Shown here in pieces: positions 1-8,600 of a stretch of DNA of 11,672 bases. The notes beneath the pieces were generated by a model, which ran no database searches, had not been told where the DNA came from, and worked only from the letters and a program-made list of their open reading frames with translations. The stretch comes from Turbatrix aceti. Its lineage: Eukaryota > Nematoda > Chromadorea > Rhabditida > Panagrolaimidae. How positions within the stretch are numbered: the stretch's first letter is position 1; every line of letters begins with the position of its first letter. A program made the position numbers and the translations under genes. Where the stretch lies: the NCBI GenBank assembly GCA_963969345.1, contig CAXAKE010000010.1, forward strand, positions 1 to 11,672. Direction: 5' to 3'.

Positions 1-181
1 GTTGAGAACCCTGCTCTAGAGTAGAAAAACGAAAAACTGGTAGTTTTGGACAGTGTTCTGCTTGAGTAGTGTGCCAATAGTGCGTGTATGCATCGCACTG
101 TTATTGTCCAATTTCGCATGGGAAAACAACATCGAATCGTGAATATTTTTGACCATGTCAGTGGGAAAGATGACAGATTTG

Positions 182-187
182 TTTATT
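182..187 (-). terminator. Poly(A) signal AATAAA for the 246-4134 gene
   Basis: AATAAA reads on the minus strand about 60 nt after the stop codon at 246, a normal distance for a short nematode 3' UTR. The rest of 1-245 shows no coding structure beyond this UTR and downstream DNA. Confidence 0.6.
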
Positions 188-245
188 TTCTGACGCAGAT
201 ATTCATTATTTGATCTAATCTGAACGTGAATTTGGCTGATGAAAA

Positions 246-412
246 TTAGTTGTAGAACACATAGACAATAATCAGAGAGAAGAACGACACCATCCATGCG
301 TAATGATGTGCATTCGCATTGCTCGAGTCACCGCCATCGCCCGAAACCGTATCGACTGAAGCATGGAGTTCATCTTTGTGCAGCGCTGCGTAGACATCAT
401 CGAGATCTAGGG
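246..412 (-). CDS. Last exon (of the 246-4134 gene) with C-terminal hydrophobic segment
   Basis: The acceptor is TTATTTTTTAG (AG at 414-413), and the TAA stop is at 248-246. The exon encodes an acidic stretch, a small-residue GDGGDSSNAN stretch and a hydrophobic tail of about 16 residues ending at the stop. That layout suits a GPI attachment signal; a tail anchor is the alternative. Confidence 0.75.
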
Positions 413-3400
413 CTAAAAAATAAATAAGTTATGATTTTTCTTCTTTTTTTTATTTGTTTTCAAAACTTACTGAACGCCAATTGTTCTCCAAAGTACCAGG
501 GGGAATCTCCTGGCTCGGACGTGTAGTGCTCGATTGTCTTGATGTACCCATTACGCTTGACGCCGACGTATTGAACGCTATCGCCGTGTGCCAAATAGAC
601 AGCAGAATCATATTTGTCAAAGTTAGACGGATTGATGTCACAATACATAAGCGTTGAGGCATTACAGCTTTTGCAGGGGAAAACCGGGCTGGAAGAATCG
701 TCGTCGAGACTGACAAGTTCGGCTTCCTTATTTTCCGTGTAGGCCAAGAGCCAACGAACGGTGCGATTGCCATAGTCACAGTTGACTGCGGATGTCGAAC
801 GGGTTTTCACATGGACGTATCCATTGATATCGGAGGTCCTGTTCACTTTATACGTGTTTTCCTGAGTAGTGTAATCAAAGTTGACTTCAAAGACGCAGTA
901 TTGAAACTGGGTGTCGTTCAGAAGGAAGTAGACTTAAAAAGGCATTCGGTATAGGTACAATCAAAAAAATAAAGAAAAAGAACTTTTTACGATCTCTATG
1001 AATCGTTGACGCGTCCAGTGGCCATCCGCTACTGTTCGCACAACGACAGGGCGGCCGGTCAACCTACTGTACCCGCTGGAGCTGTTTACGTCTTGCCTTC
1101 TGCAAGACGGACCGACTCTAATCCCTGCTGACGCACCTTTTGTTACTCCTACCGTGCAGGACGTTGCCGCCTCGTATTCTGAGTCAAATTATTTCTGACT
1201 ATGCCCTACGCATCGTATTTGCAATCGATACCGCAACCACAATGATCGTTCATTGTCCTGCTGTGGACCACTGCGCCACCATCCGCTGCAGTTGGAGCTT
1301 TGCTGAGCTCCTGAATCCCCACTACAGATCGTGGAAATTGGTGATCATCTACGCAACGATGCTGTCAGTCATAACGTTGAGACTTCACGTACTCCTCTTT
1401 TCCAGCGGCGGCAGGGGCGAAAGCAAAGTACATAAACCTTGCCTCGTAATCGTAAGACAACCGATGAAGCGAAAACAATCAGAAATGTGGTTCACTTCAT
1501 CTGCCACGTCATGCCTACTGCAAGATTCCCCCGATCGTATCATCGACACACTGACTCTAAAACCTAAGATCGTAGCCACCTGCCAACCGCATCGAGTTTT
1601 CTACACTCGAAAAATCGACATGAACACTACGTGCGCCGAAGTCGATCACGAGACACCCCTCCAGGGCAGAGATGGCAGATCAGATCACTTTTCGGATCAG
1701 ATCAGCTCATAGATCAGATCAGATCAGGTCAGATCACAGATAATCCAGATCAGACAACTCGGAATTCAGATCAGATCACAGATAATCTAGATCAGATCTC
1801 GTGGAATTCAGATCAGATCACAGATAATCCAGATCAGATCACAGATAATTCAGATCAGATCACTAGAAATTTAAATTGAAGAATACGATAGTTCTCAACA
1901 AAAAAAAATTATTTCACTTTTCGCGTCGAAACCAGTGTTTTCGGAAACCTGAACCCTAAATTCCGAAATTTTGGGCTGGGTCAAGTCAGATCAGATCAGA
2001 TCAGATCGCAGATAATCTAGATCAGATCACTGGTATATCAGATCAGATTGCAGATAATCCAAATCAGATCACTGGTATATCAGATCAGATCGCAGATAAT
2101 CCAGATCAGATCATGAGCAAATGATCTGATCTGCCATCTCTGCTCCAGGGTTTTAACAAGGCAAACAAGATGCCCGGATTCAACCAGTATGCCGCCGCCG
2201 GAGCTACGGTTGCTTCAGCTGTGCCACCGCTTGCACCTTTTTCGCACGTACGCAGTTCCCAAAGACAACAACATCTACCGTGTTATCAAGCTACAGGACT
2301 GCTACAATTATGACAGCGGGGCCACCCTGGCCTACGCTTGTTCAGCTACAGCTAACAATATTGAAAGCAATCTACACCAGGAAAGCGAACAACCCTGTAG
2401 CCGAACGATGCACAGTGTCTCTACCATGTCGTTGCCCATCGTTCAGCTGATTGCGGCGACGGCCTTATCGTTCGTCACCTCGACGTACCAGACTCTTGCC
2501 ATTGTATGTTGCGCAGAAGCCATATTCGCGCTGGTTGCACTTGCCGTCGTCAAAAAACTCGGCTTCTGAGTTTTGCCATCATGATATGATAGTGATAGTT
2601 GCAAATAATAATGATAGTTTCGATAATTAACACCAAAAACATTTTTTTGAAACAATATTATCATTTTGTCATTCAAAAAAGCTAATTTTTGTTTCTTTAC
2701 GTTCATGCACTGTAAAAAAGCACTAAGCACATTCTTCTATATGTATGTTTTTCTTTTGTTTGAATTATAAGCCTTTGCTTTTTTGTCATATCGTAATATA
2801 TACTAACAATCATAGCTTTTTTATATCGTTGAATATCGCGTACCCTAACCTATCCCAAGTTTCATTATAAAAGTTTGAGGAGCTCAATAAAAGTGTATCC
2901 GAAAACTTGACAAACTTACCTTGAAAATTAATTATTTTATCGTTCTGACTAGTAACTTTCGGCGCAGCGGTTACAGATATGTTGTTGTCTTTAAAGTTGC
3001 ATTCATCCATGTACTTGATAGGCTCCTTGAAAACGTAATAGTATTTCTGTTTGTAGATAAAGCGGACTGTAAAATCCCGATCACTGTCTTCGAACTTGTA
3101 GTAGAGAAAGAGAGCCGAATACGAACTATCGTTGTTCATGAGAAAGAACGGCACTTCGGCATCTACAAAACAAAAATCAAAATCAAAATTACTTTCATTA
3201 TGTCAACATTACTTACAGTGTTTCTCTAACGGAGCACGCGTAACTGTTGTGCCCTCGGTACTCGTGAGGGTGTTACCAACAATAGAAATTCCTGCGTAGT
3301 TGTCAGAAAGGGGTGCAATTTCTTTGCAATACGGAACAGAAACTAAAAAAAACATTGTTTTTTTAACAGTGAGTTTTAAAACTTACAAGACGCTGAGAAG

Positions 3401-4134
3401 TTTGCAAACATGGAGTATGCCAAAACGGCAGTTTGAATAGAAATGCTGATAGAACGCAACTCAAACTGAGGTTCGGTGGAAATAGAACACAGCTTGACGT
3501 CGGGACGCTTTTCATCTACTTTGGTTTTAACGAAAACTTTATATGTTTCTTGATGTTGAAGATATATCGGATCACATACCTCAGAATCAGAACCATCAGT
3601 TATGATGGCAGTGTCAGTTGTCGTATCGTAAAAGACCCGTCTTTTGATCTCGATACGTGAAGTTTGATTATACCTTGGCGAACAATACATAATAGTAAAA
3701 TTCAAAAGCTTATTTTCATCGTTATAGAAATTACTCAGGGCGTATTTTCCTCCAGTTGTTGCAATGTGGCCGATTTTCGTAGTTTTTTTGACGTTAGTAA
3801 CATTTTCCTTGTCTACGTCCTTCATTTCAAAATAGTCCTGCGATATTAAAGGGACTGAAACCAAATACAAATTCATGTGTTATACATTTATCATAGTTCA
3901 ACTCACCGTCATATTTTTCAGTTGAATCCGATGTAACAACTCCAGAATGAACGATGTTGTTGTCGTCGATATATATCGAATAAACCGCAGCAATGATGTT
4001 TAGATTGTGTGGAAAGGCGTTCGTAATCATGTAGGATTTTGGACTCTTGCACCAACCAGGAGGACCCTTCGTTTCAATGACGCGATCGTATATATAGACG
4101 GTACAGTCACCGAGAAGCTCAACTTGGAAGACCC
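246..4134 (-). CDS. Multi-exon gene for unknown extracellular, probably GPI-anchored protein (5' end missing)
   Basis: I do not recognise this gene. Six exons join in one frame on the minus strand: 4134-3907, 3854-3387, 3342-3217, 3162-2920, 932-471 and 412-246, ending in TAA at 246-248. They give 563 residues after a split first codon. All five introns are phase 1, a pattern often seen in modular extracellular proteins. Four introns are 44-58 nt with GTAAGT/GTGAGT donors and T-rich acceptors; the fifth (2919-933) is 1,987 nt and holds mobile DNA. The product has many N-x-S/T sites, scattered cysteines, and a hydrophobic C-terminus (WMVSFFSLIIVYVFYN) after a Ser/Gly/Asn-rich stretch, suggesting a GPI signal or tail anchor. 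No start codon or signal peptide was found: the first visible exon follows a TTTTTTTCAG acceptor at 4135, so at least one upstream exon exists or has been lost. Exon calling is strong; function is unknown. Confidence 0.8.
471..932 (-). CDS. Exon 5 of those visible (of the 246-4134 gene)
   Basis: The acceptor is CCTTTTTAAG at 935-933 (weaker, AAG-type) and the donor GTAAGTTTTG begins at 470. The 462-nt exon is phase 1 at both ends. It contains a CKSC pair, further cysteines and NRT/NAS glycosylation sites. A competing donor-like GTAAAAAG at 990 would add an exon antisense to the BEL fragment; I judge that less likely. Confidence 0.7.
1010..1198 (+). pseudogene. Old BEL/Pao polyprotein, C-terminal end of integrase region
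   Basis: An open stretch ending in TGA at 1196-1198 reads ATVRTTTGR directly followed by PVNLLYPLEL. This resembles the end of the BEL/Pao C-terminal domain (DUF5641 type), whose usual form has a V-R-T...G-R block, a few residues, then R-P-V-N-x-L-Y-P-L-E. The complete element in this window has the parallel VVKTSTGQLTRPLNHLYALE. The residues between GR and PVN appear deleted here, and a stop lies just upstream (1007-1009), so this is a broken remnant of a different BEL family. It is antisense to the host gene. The similarity was judged by eye, with no database search. Confidence 0.5.
1659..1666. repeat. Left 8-bp target-site duplication of the MITE
   Basis: CTCCAGGG directly precedes the left inverted repeat and matches 2143-2150 exactly. 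Confidence 0.88.
1688..1867. repeat. 42-bp/21-bp minisatellite, left block of the MITE
   Basis: The landmark CAGATAAT recurs at 1737, 1779, 1821 and 1842, giving spacings of 42, 42 and 21 bp. It is embedded in runs of CAGATCAGATC. Such subterminal repeats may be transposase-binding sites in a hAT element; that role is inference. Confidence 0.75.
1984..2121. repeat. 42-bp minisatellite, right block of the MITE
   Basis: CAGATAAT recurs at 2009, 2051 and 2093, exactly 42 bp apart, in the same orientation as the left block. The spacer here is ACTGGTATAT rather than the left block's GTGGAATT, so the two blocks have diverged or expanded separately. Confidence 0.75.
2143..2150. repeat. Right 8-bp target-site duplication of the MITE
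   Basis: CTCCAGGG directly follows the right inverted repeat. The single pre-insertion copy lay in the env-like sequence. Confidence 0.88.
2920..3162 (-). CDS. Exon 4 of those visible (of the 246-4134 gene)
   Basis: The acceptor is TTTTGTAG (AG at 3164-3163) and the donor GTAAGTTTG begins at 2919. The exon is 243 nt and ends with one base of a split codon. The next in-frame, phase-compatible acceptor seen downstream is at 933. Confidence 0.75.
3217..3342 (-). CDS. Exon 3 of those visible (of the 246-4134 gene)
   Basis: The acceptor is TTTTTTTTAG (AG at 3344-3343) and the donor GTAAGTAATG begins at 3216. This 126-nt exon is too short to stand out as an ORF but keeps the frame with both neighbours. 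It begins shortly before PYCKEIAPLSDNYAG. Confidence 0.75.
3387..3854 (-). CDS. Exon 2 of those visible (of the 246-4134 gene)
   Basis: The acceptor is TTTGGTTTCAG (CAG at 3857-3855) and the donor GTAAGTTTT begins at 3386. The exon is 468 nt and phase 1 at both ends. It encodes a cysteine-containing segment with N-glycosylation sites (NVT, NFT, NQT, NFS). Confidence 0.8.
3907..4134 (-). CDS. Exon 1 of those visible (of the 246-4134 gene)
   Basis: The acceptor is ATTTTTTTCAG (CAG at 4137-4135) and the donor GTGAGTTG begins at 3906. The 228-nt exon starts with two bases of a split codon and ends with one base. The product segment has two cysteines (GDC, GWC) and no initiator at the front, so it is an internal exon. 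Confidence 0.75.
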
Positions 4135-4711
4135 CTGAAAAAAATTCGTAACAAACTCATGTCAGACGGTGTCGAAAATATAAGGAACGTTCGTAAGGGC
4201 ATAGGAACGTTCCCAATACGGATCGTTCATCATACATGCGTTTCACCATAAGGGGATTCACTAACTAAGTAATTTTAGTGGTGCAAATTGAAGGTTTAGT
4301 GGCATATCTCAAATTTTGTAAATTATTGAAAAATAGTACTGATTCCGCGTTTTCATGCGCGCTGAAGCAGACTATGACGTTGCCAAAGGTCACAAAATGC
4401 TGTATCACAAAATATTTTAATTTTGAGTAATAATGTTTTTTTTACAAGCTGATCCTTGTAACTTATTGTATGTTCGAGGGGGTAAATAAAGGGAAAACGA
4501 AAAAAAAATGTTTTTTTTCATTTGCATCCACCATATAACCAAGAATTTTATAATAAGTGTGAGTAATGGTGAAATAAAAAAAATAATATTTTAACATTTT
4601 TTCGGATAATTTCATTTTTGAATTAGGGCTAGCATAGTTTGTGCACGGACAATGTTTTCAGTAGTACATACTAAATATAAGACATAGTTGATGAGAAGCA
4701 AATAATTTCAG
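4135..4711. other. AT-rich spacer with no convincing gene
   Basis: This stretch has many homopolymer runs, few long frames, and no first exon that I could tie to either neighbouring gene. It holds a small direct repeat, GGAACGTTC at 4184-4192 and 4204-4212; the second copy is part of a 10-bp palindrome. The promoter and first exon of the minus-strand gene may lie here, but I could not place them. Confidence 0.5.
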
Positions 4712-4858
4712 TCGCTTGATCGAAAACCGTCCTTTCTTTTCTGGTGATGGGTGCGAGGATGGGTGCTGCGCCGAATCGCATTGGCATTTTCCCAGTGAGT
4801 ATCGCGCTTTCTATAAGAACAGTAAAGGCAGCGCATCCCTCAAGTATGATGACACTAC
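4712..4858 (+). pseudogene. Candidate host exon cut by the BEL insertion
   Basis: A nematode-like acceptor AATAATTTCAG ends at 4711. The following 147 nt stay open with protein-like composition, including GDGCEDGCCAESHWHFPSEY, in a region clearly richer in GC than the spacer before it. The frame runs straight into the LTR at 4859, where the sequence becomes retrotransposon. If the exon is real, the insertion truncates a cysteine-containing protein that I do not recognise. The rest of the gene would lie beyond the right end of the window. Alternatives are a non-coding GC-rich patch or another mobile remnant. Confidence 0.35.
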
Positions 4859-4937
4859 TGTGGGAAACACTACCTTGGCCTTCGGTAATGCTCCCAGTGA
4901 CCTTGTACCCCGTGAGTCTCCGAGAGATAAGAGAGTG

Positions 4938-4943
4938 TTTATT
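4938..4943 (-). terminator. Poly(A) signal AATAAA in the 3' LTR
   Basis: AATAAA reads on the element strand about 80 bp before the LTR end. It is the only AATAAA I noted on that strand in this LTR and is a reasonable site for ending element transcripts. The same hexamer is at 11401-11406 in the 5' LTR. Confidence 0.5.
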
Positions 4944-4970
4944 CGAAGCCTCAAATCTGGGTAATTAAAC

Positions 4971-4999
4971 CTATTGGTAAACCAATAGCGCGTTACGCG
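4971..4999. repeat. Twin hairpins in the LTR
   Basis: CTATTGGT-AA-ACCAATAG (4971-4988) is directly followed by CGCGT-T-ACGCG (4989-4999). Both are perfect inverted repeats and are kept without change in the other LTR (11434-11462). The CCAAT/ATTGG content could also serve as a promoter element. Confidence 0.6.
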
Positions 5000-5176
5000 A
5001 CAAATAAATAATCCACAAATAAATAAAGAATCATGGGGGCAAAATGGGAGACAAATATGAGGACACAACCAAAAAGTAGGACGACCAAGAGGCAAGCAGC
5101 GAAGTTTCCTAGACTTTCGCTCCGAGAGTCGAAAGCGTGCGCACAGCCGTAACCGATCTTTCGCGGCTGGAGAAAC

Positions 5177-5192
5177 AGAACGCGCGCGTTCT
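5177..5192. repeat. 16-bp perfect palindrome in the LTR
   Basis: AGAACGCGCGCGTTCT is fully self-complementary and present in both LTRs (11640-11655). A small hairpin, CGCAA-CTT-TTGCG, follows at 5194-5206. Possible roles are RNA dimerisation or a regulatory binding site; neither is shown. Confidence 0.6.
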
Positions 5193-5551
5193 CGCAACTT
5201 TTGCGACACTCGGCGCCGCGGCCACCGAGCGCCCGAGGGAAACCAAAAAGACGAATGTTGGCCCAAAGGCCCAAAAATCCCCAAATTCGCAAATAAAAAA
5301 CCGAAAGAAGCGCGGACCGGGTGAGTGAGGGACTTGGGTCTGGTACGGGTTTTGCCAGTTGAGACTTACCGTGCAAGCCAGGCGGGAACAGAGGACCTAG
5401 GTGGGGCCTCAACCTTCAAGCCCTGATTCGACCTTCGTCCGGCCTCGCCGTGAAACACAAACCAAAAAAACCAAAGGGGAGGAGATTTTGAATAAACCCG
5501 ATATCCCAAATCCAAAAAAAACGCGTGCCTACTCGCCGTACTTGGTCTGAA

Positions 5552-5578
5552 GGGGAAGGGAAGGGGGGACAAAAGGGG
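5552..5578 (+). other. G-quadruplex motif at the inner edge of the 3' LTR
   Basis: Four G-runs (5552-5555, 5558-5560, 5563-5568, 5575-5578) are separated by loops of 2, 2 and 6 nt on the plus strand, which is antisense to the element. This meets the usual G3+N1-7 rule. Confidence 0.6.
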
Positions 5579-5586
5579 AAGAATCA

Positions 5587-5615
5587 TAGACCCACTTACA
5601 CCTGCTGCCTGCTCT
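5587..5615 (-). other. Candidate polypurine tract beside the 3' LTR
   Basis: On the element strand this is purine-biased (AGGCAGCAGGTGTAAGTGGG) and borders the inferred LTR start. It overlaps the last codons of the ORF. It is interrupted by pyrimidines, so it is a weak tract and the call depends on the inferred LTR edge. Confidence 0.3.
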
Positions 5616-8600
5616 CAAGGGCATAGAGGTGGTTGAGTGGTCGCGTAAGCTGTCCCGTCGACGTCTTGACAACTGCAGCTCGGTTGACGCCGTCCTGGGA
5701 TGCGATCAGCTGCTGGATGAGGCCGAGCCTCCAGAGGTGACGAGGACCGTCGTCGCGGATGACTACCGTCTCGCCGACAAGTGGTTCGTACTTATTGCGG
5801 ATTCGGCCGGAGCGGTGGATCCACTGGGTGCGTTCCCGGAGATGGTTCAGGTATGCCGTCATGAAGAGCTCGGCTGCCTGCGAGGAGTCTTCCTGCTGCT
5901 TTCTCCACAGCTGGGACAGCACTTCGGGGCCCGGCGCCGCGACGGGAGGTTGAGAGGCCTGCATGCCCGGCAGAATGCGGTCCGTCGCAGGAAAGAAATC
6001 ACAAGGTCTCAGCGTGACCGTTGTGTCGTCGTCGAGAGGTACGAGTGGTCGGCAATTGACAGCTGCTTCGATCGTGCCCAGATGATGGTCGATCTCACTC
6101 AGATATGGGAGCTTTCTGCCAAAAGTCCGATGCATGCAATTCTTGACGATTCCGATGAGCCGTTCGTAGACTGCGCCTTGCCACGGAGCTCGCTCAATGG
6201 TGTGGCTCCACCTGACGCCGTGGAAGGCCGGATCCTGGGTGACGAATTCGGCGACCTTGCGGAAAGACAGTGCGTTGTCGCTGAGGACCGTCGATGGGAA
6301 TCCGAATCTGGTTGAGTGACGGTAGAGAGTCTCGAGTACGTCGGGAGCACTCATCGTCGGCGTTCTCTGCAGTTGGATCGCCCGGGTGGTCAAACAGGTG
6401 ATGATGAGAACAACCGTCGACGTCTTGAGGCCATCCTTGTCAATGACGCGAAGTGGACCGAAGAAGTCGACGCCGATGTGCGCGTACGGCCTGGTCAGTT
6501 CGGTGCGCTTGGACGGTAGTGGCGGAAACAGCGGCATCTCGTACGGCCCGGCATGCTGCTGGCGGCACCTGGTGCAGGTTTTCAAGATGCTGCGTACCGT
6601 GGCCCTGCCTCGTAGAATCCAGAAGTGCTCTCGGATGGCTGTGAGCGTCGTAGCCGTTCCGCAGTGGGCTAGCTGCTCGTGCACTTGACGTACGTAGAGG
6701 GTCGTCAGATGCGAGTGACGCGGGAGAACAGGGAGTCTTGGACCGTGCCGGATGCGGTCGTTGAAGTGGACGACACCGTCTGGTCCTTTGATGAGGACAT
6801 TGTCGCTGGTCGGGATGACGTCGTAGCGCTGTTGCTCCTGCCGAATGAGGAAGCGCTCTGCCTCGTGCCAAGCCTCGCCGTCCCCCAACACTGGGAATTT
6901 TAATTGGATTGTCCCCATTCTCGTGACCCATCGGCGACTGTTTTGGATTACCATTCTTGTAACCCGAATCAGCCGGCGATAATTACTAAAATTTTCGACC
7001 GAAATAAAGGGCTGCGCCTGATTTTGCTGCTGCGCGATTGTACAAGCCAGCGTCATTGCGTGCACGATTTTGGGCGGCGCGACGTTGGAAAAAATTTTGG
7101 GACACTCGCCCGAACGCAACCATGGGGGTCCGTGCCACCACAGCTCGAGCTTACCCAAACTACGCATGCTGGTACCACGTGTCGGAAGATCCGCCGGATT
7201 GTCTTCCGAAGCAACGTGACCGAACGAAAACGCGATCGGCATCGCCAGCAACTTTTTGACACGGTTCAGAACAAAAAGATCGTGCGATGGTTTCTTAACC
7301 CAATCCAGTGCGATGGTGCTATCAGACCACAGACAGATTTCGCGAAATTTGGGCCCAGTTTGCTCAATCTCAAGAGCCAACTCCGCCGCCATAACAAGCG
7401 CCTGCAGCTCCGCTTTTGGAATGGTCGTAGACCGCGCTTTGAATACGCTTTTGGACATGATAAGAGCCGGCGGCTCACCGGTGTCAGGTTTGAAGTACGC
7501 GGCCGCGGCAACAAATTCACCAGACGCGTCCGCAAAAACGTGTAACTCGCCGCCCCCCTTAGAAATAGCGTAACGTGGAACCGTGACTTCGCCATTGACC
7601 AGTTGCACGACGTCTTCCCACGCCTTTGCCAACTCACTACCGAGCGGCACGCTACGCTCGTGACTGAAGATGCCATGCTGGCGCGCAAAACTTTTGAGCA
7701 ACGCCGTGACTGGAGTAACGAAACCGATAGGATCAAAAACCGATAAAATAGCGCTGTGCACCTCCTTGGTGTTTTTGCACCGCTTAGCGTCGATAGCGAT
7801 GTTTGTGCGAAAAACATCCGTCTTCGCGTCGTAACCTATGCCGAGAATCTTCAAACGCGCTTCGTCAGCCGTTTCCTTGATTCCTTCGAGCAAACTACCT
7901 TTGTTGCTAAAGAATTCACGAAGATGGAACTTGCCGTCCTCGAAATGCAACTGCACTCTACGCCGCCTTTGGTCGAGTAACTCAGGGTCATCGTCCAGAA
8001 TGAACACGTTATCGACGTACGTGGTGACCATGACGATCTCGTCCGGATGGCCTCTCATATGGACGTGCAGCGTGATTCCTAGGAGCGCCGGACTACAATT
8101 CATGCCAAAAATGAGTTGTTTGAAACGATAAGCCTGAATATTCCGCCGGGTTGGTGGAAGATTTGGATCGCGCACCCACAAAACCCGTAAAGCGTCCCTG
8201 TCTTTTGGACTCACCGAGATCTGGTGAAACGCTTTTTCAATATCGCATGCCACGAAAAATTTGGCTCCCCGAATTTTGAGCAAAATACTGCGCAGCTTTG
8301 GCAATAAGTCCGGCCCTTGGTGAATCATGTCGTTGAGACAGTTTCCTTCTGGAGTCTTGGCCGCGCAGTTGAAGACGATCCTGACCTTTGTTGTGCTGCT
8401 GGACGCCTTTACCACCGGATGATGCGGTAGGTAGTGCGTGATTTCGCCGCCTGAGTGCGGAGGTACCTTCTCAATGATGTTTGCGGCTTCTTGATTCTGG
8501 AAGATCTCGTGGTACTGCTGAAGAATGCCCGGGGACTTCTGCATTCGCCCGTGAGACGATCGGAGTTGTCCCGCTGCAGATCCGAAGTTTGGGTGAATCC

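Larger units (their letters stand above)
1667..2142. mobile_element. Non-autonomous hAT-type MITE, 476 bp
   Basis: Perfect 21-bp terminal inverted repeats begin CAGAGATGGCAG (1667-1687 and 2122-2142). They are flanked by an exact 8-bp direct repeat, CTCCAGGG. An 8-bp duplication with termini starting CAG is the hAT superfamily signature. The element encodes no protein. Its interior is GATC-rich minisatellite on both sides of a roughly 115-bp unique core (about 1868-1983). It sits inside the decayed BEL fragment and so arrived later. A related autonomous hAT elsewhere in the genome must have mobilised it. Confidence 0.88.
1199..2569 (+). pseudogene. Decayed env-like region downstream of BEL pol remnant, split by MITE
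   Basis: After the pol-like stop, open segments in shifting frames continue to a TGA at 2567-2569. Left of the MITE the segments have no recognisable motif. Right of it, one frame (about 2163-2434) has a Cys-rich stretch, and an overlapping frame (2189-2569) has NNIYRVIK near 2263 and a hydrophobic C-terminal helix (about 2490-2566) followed by VKKLGF. A Cys-rich segment, then a Y-R-V-like strand, then a membrane anchor resembles the phlebovirus-G2-like envelope proteins carried by some nematode BEL elements. The signal changes frame near 2245 and the MITE breaks the region at 1667, so no functional product is expected. Identification is tentative. Confidence 0.3.
933..2919 (-). other. 1,987-nt intron holding nested mobile elements
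   Basis: The donor GTAAGTTTG at 2919 and the acceptor at 933 join phase-1 exons without breaking the frame. The other introns of the gene are 44-58 nt. The extra length is accounted for by a plus-strand BEL-derived stretch (about 1010-2569) and the MITE within it. The remaining stretch 2570-2918 is AT-rich and holds nothing I can name. Confidence 0.6.
4859..5586 (-). repeat. 3' LTR of the BEL element (inner edge inferred)
   Basis: The outer edge at 4859 (TGTGGGAAAC) is certain by comparison with 11322. Bases 4859-5209 match the other copy. The inner edge at 5586 is my estimate: the plus strand reads CA there, so the element strand starts TG, and the sequence before it on that strand (end of the ORF, AGGTGTAAGTGGG) is purine-rich. 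That gives about 728 bp. Confidence 0.75.

Noticed and set aside
991..1074. Possible extra minus-strand exon ending at a GTAAAAAG donor (intron 933-990, 58 nt)
   Set aside because: It joins in phase and the intron length is right. However, it is antisense to the BEL-like sequence, has no good acceptor upstream and meets a stop nearby.
1140..1712. 190-codon plus-strand ORF
   Set aside because: It overlaps the BEL-like frame, runs into the MITE and shows no domain. It looks like an open frame over decayed retroelement sequence.
1688..2121. CRISPR-like regular repeats
   Set aside because: The repeats are a direct minisatellite without distinct spacers, inside a MITE in eukaryotic DNA.
2443..2730. 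95-codon minus-strand ORF with an acceptor-like TTTTTTACAG upstream
   Set aside because: It is antisense to the env-like stretch, and joining it to the exon ending at 2920 in the required phase soon meets a stop.
4508..4558. Plus-strand ATG with a hydrophobic run and a GTGAGT donor at 4559, as first exon for 4712-4858
   Set aside because: The phase does not match the candidate exon's frame and the sequence is low-complexity AT-rich DNA.
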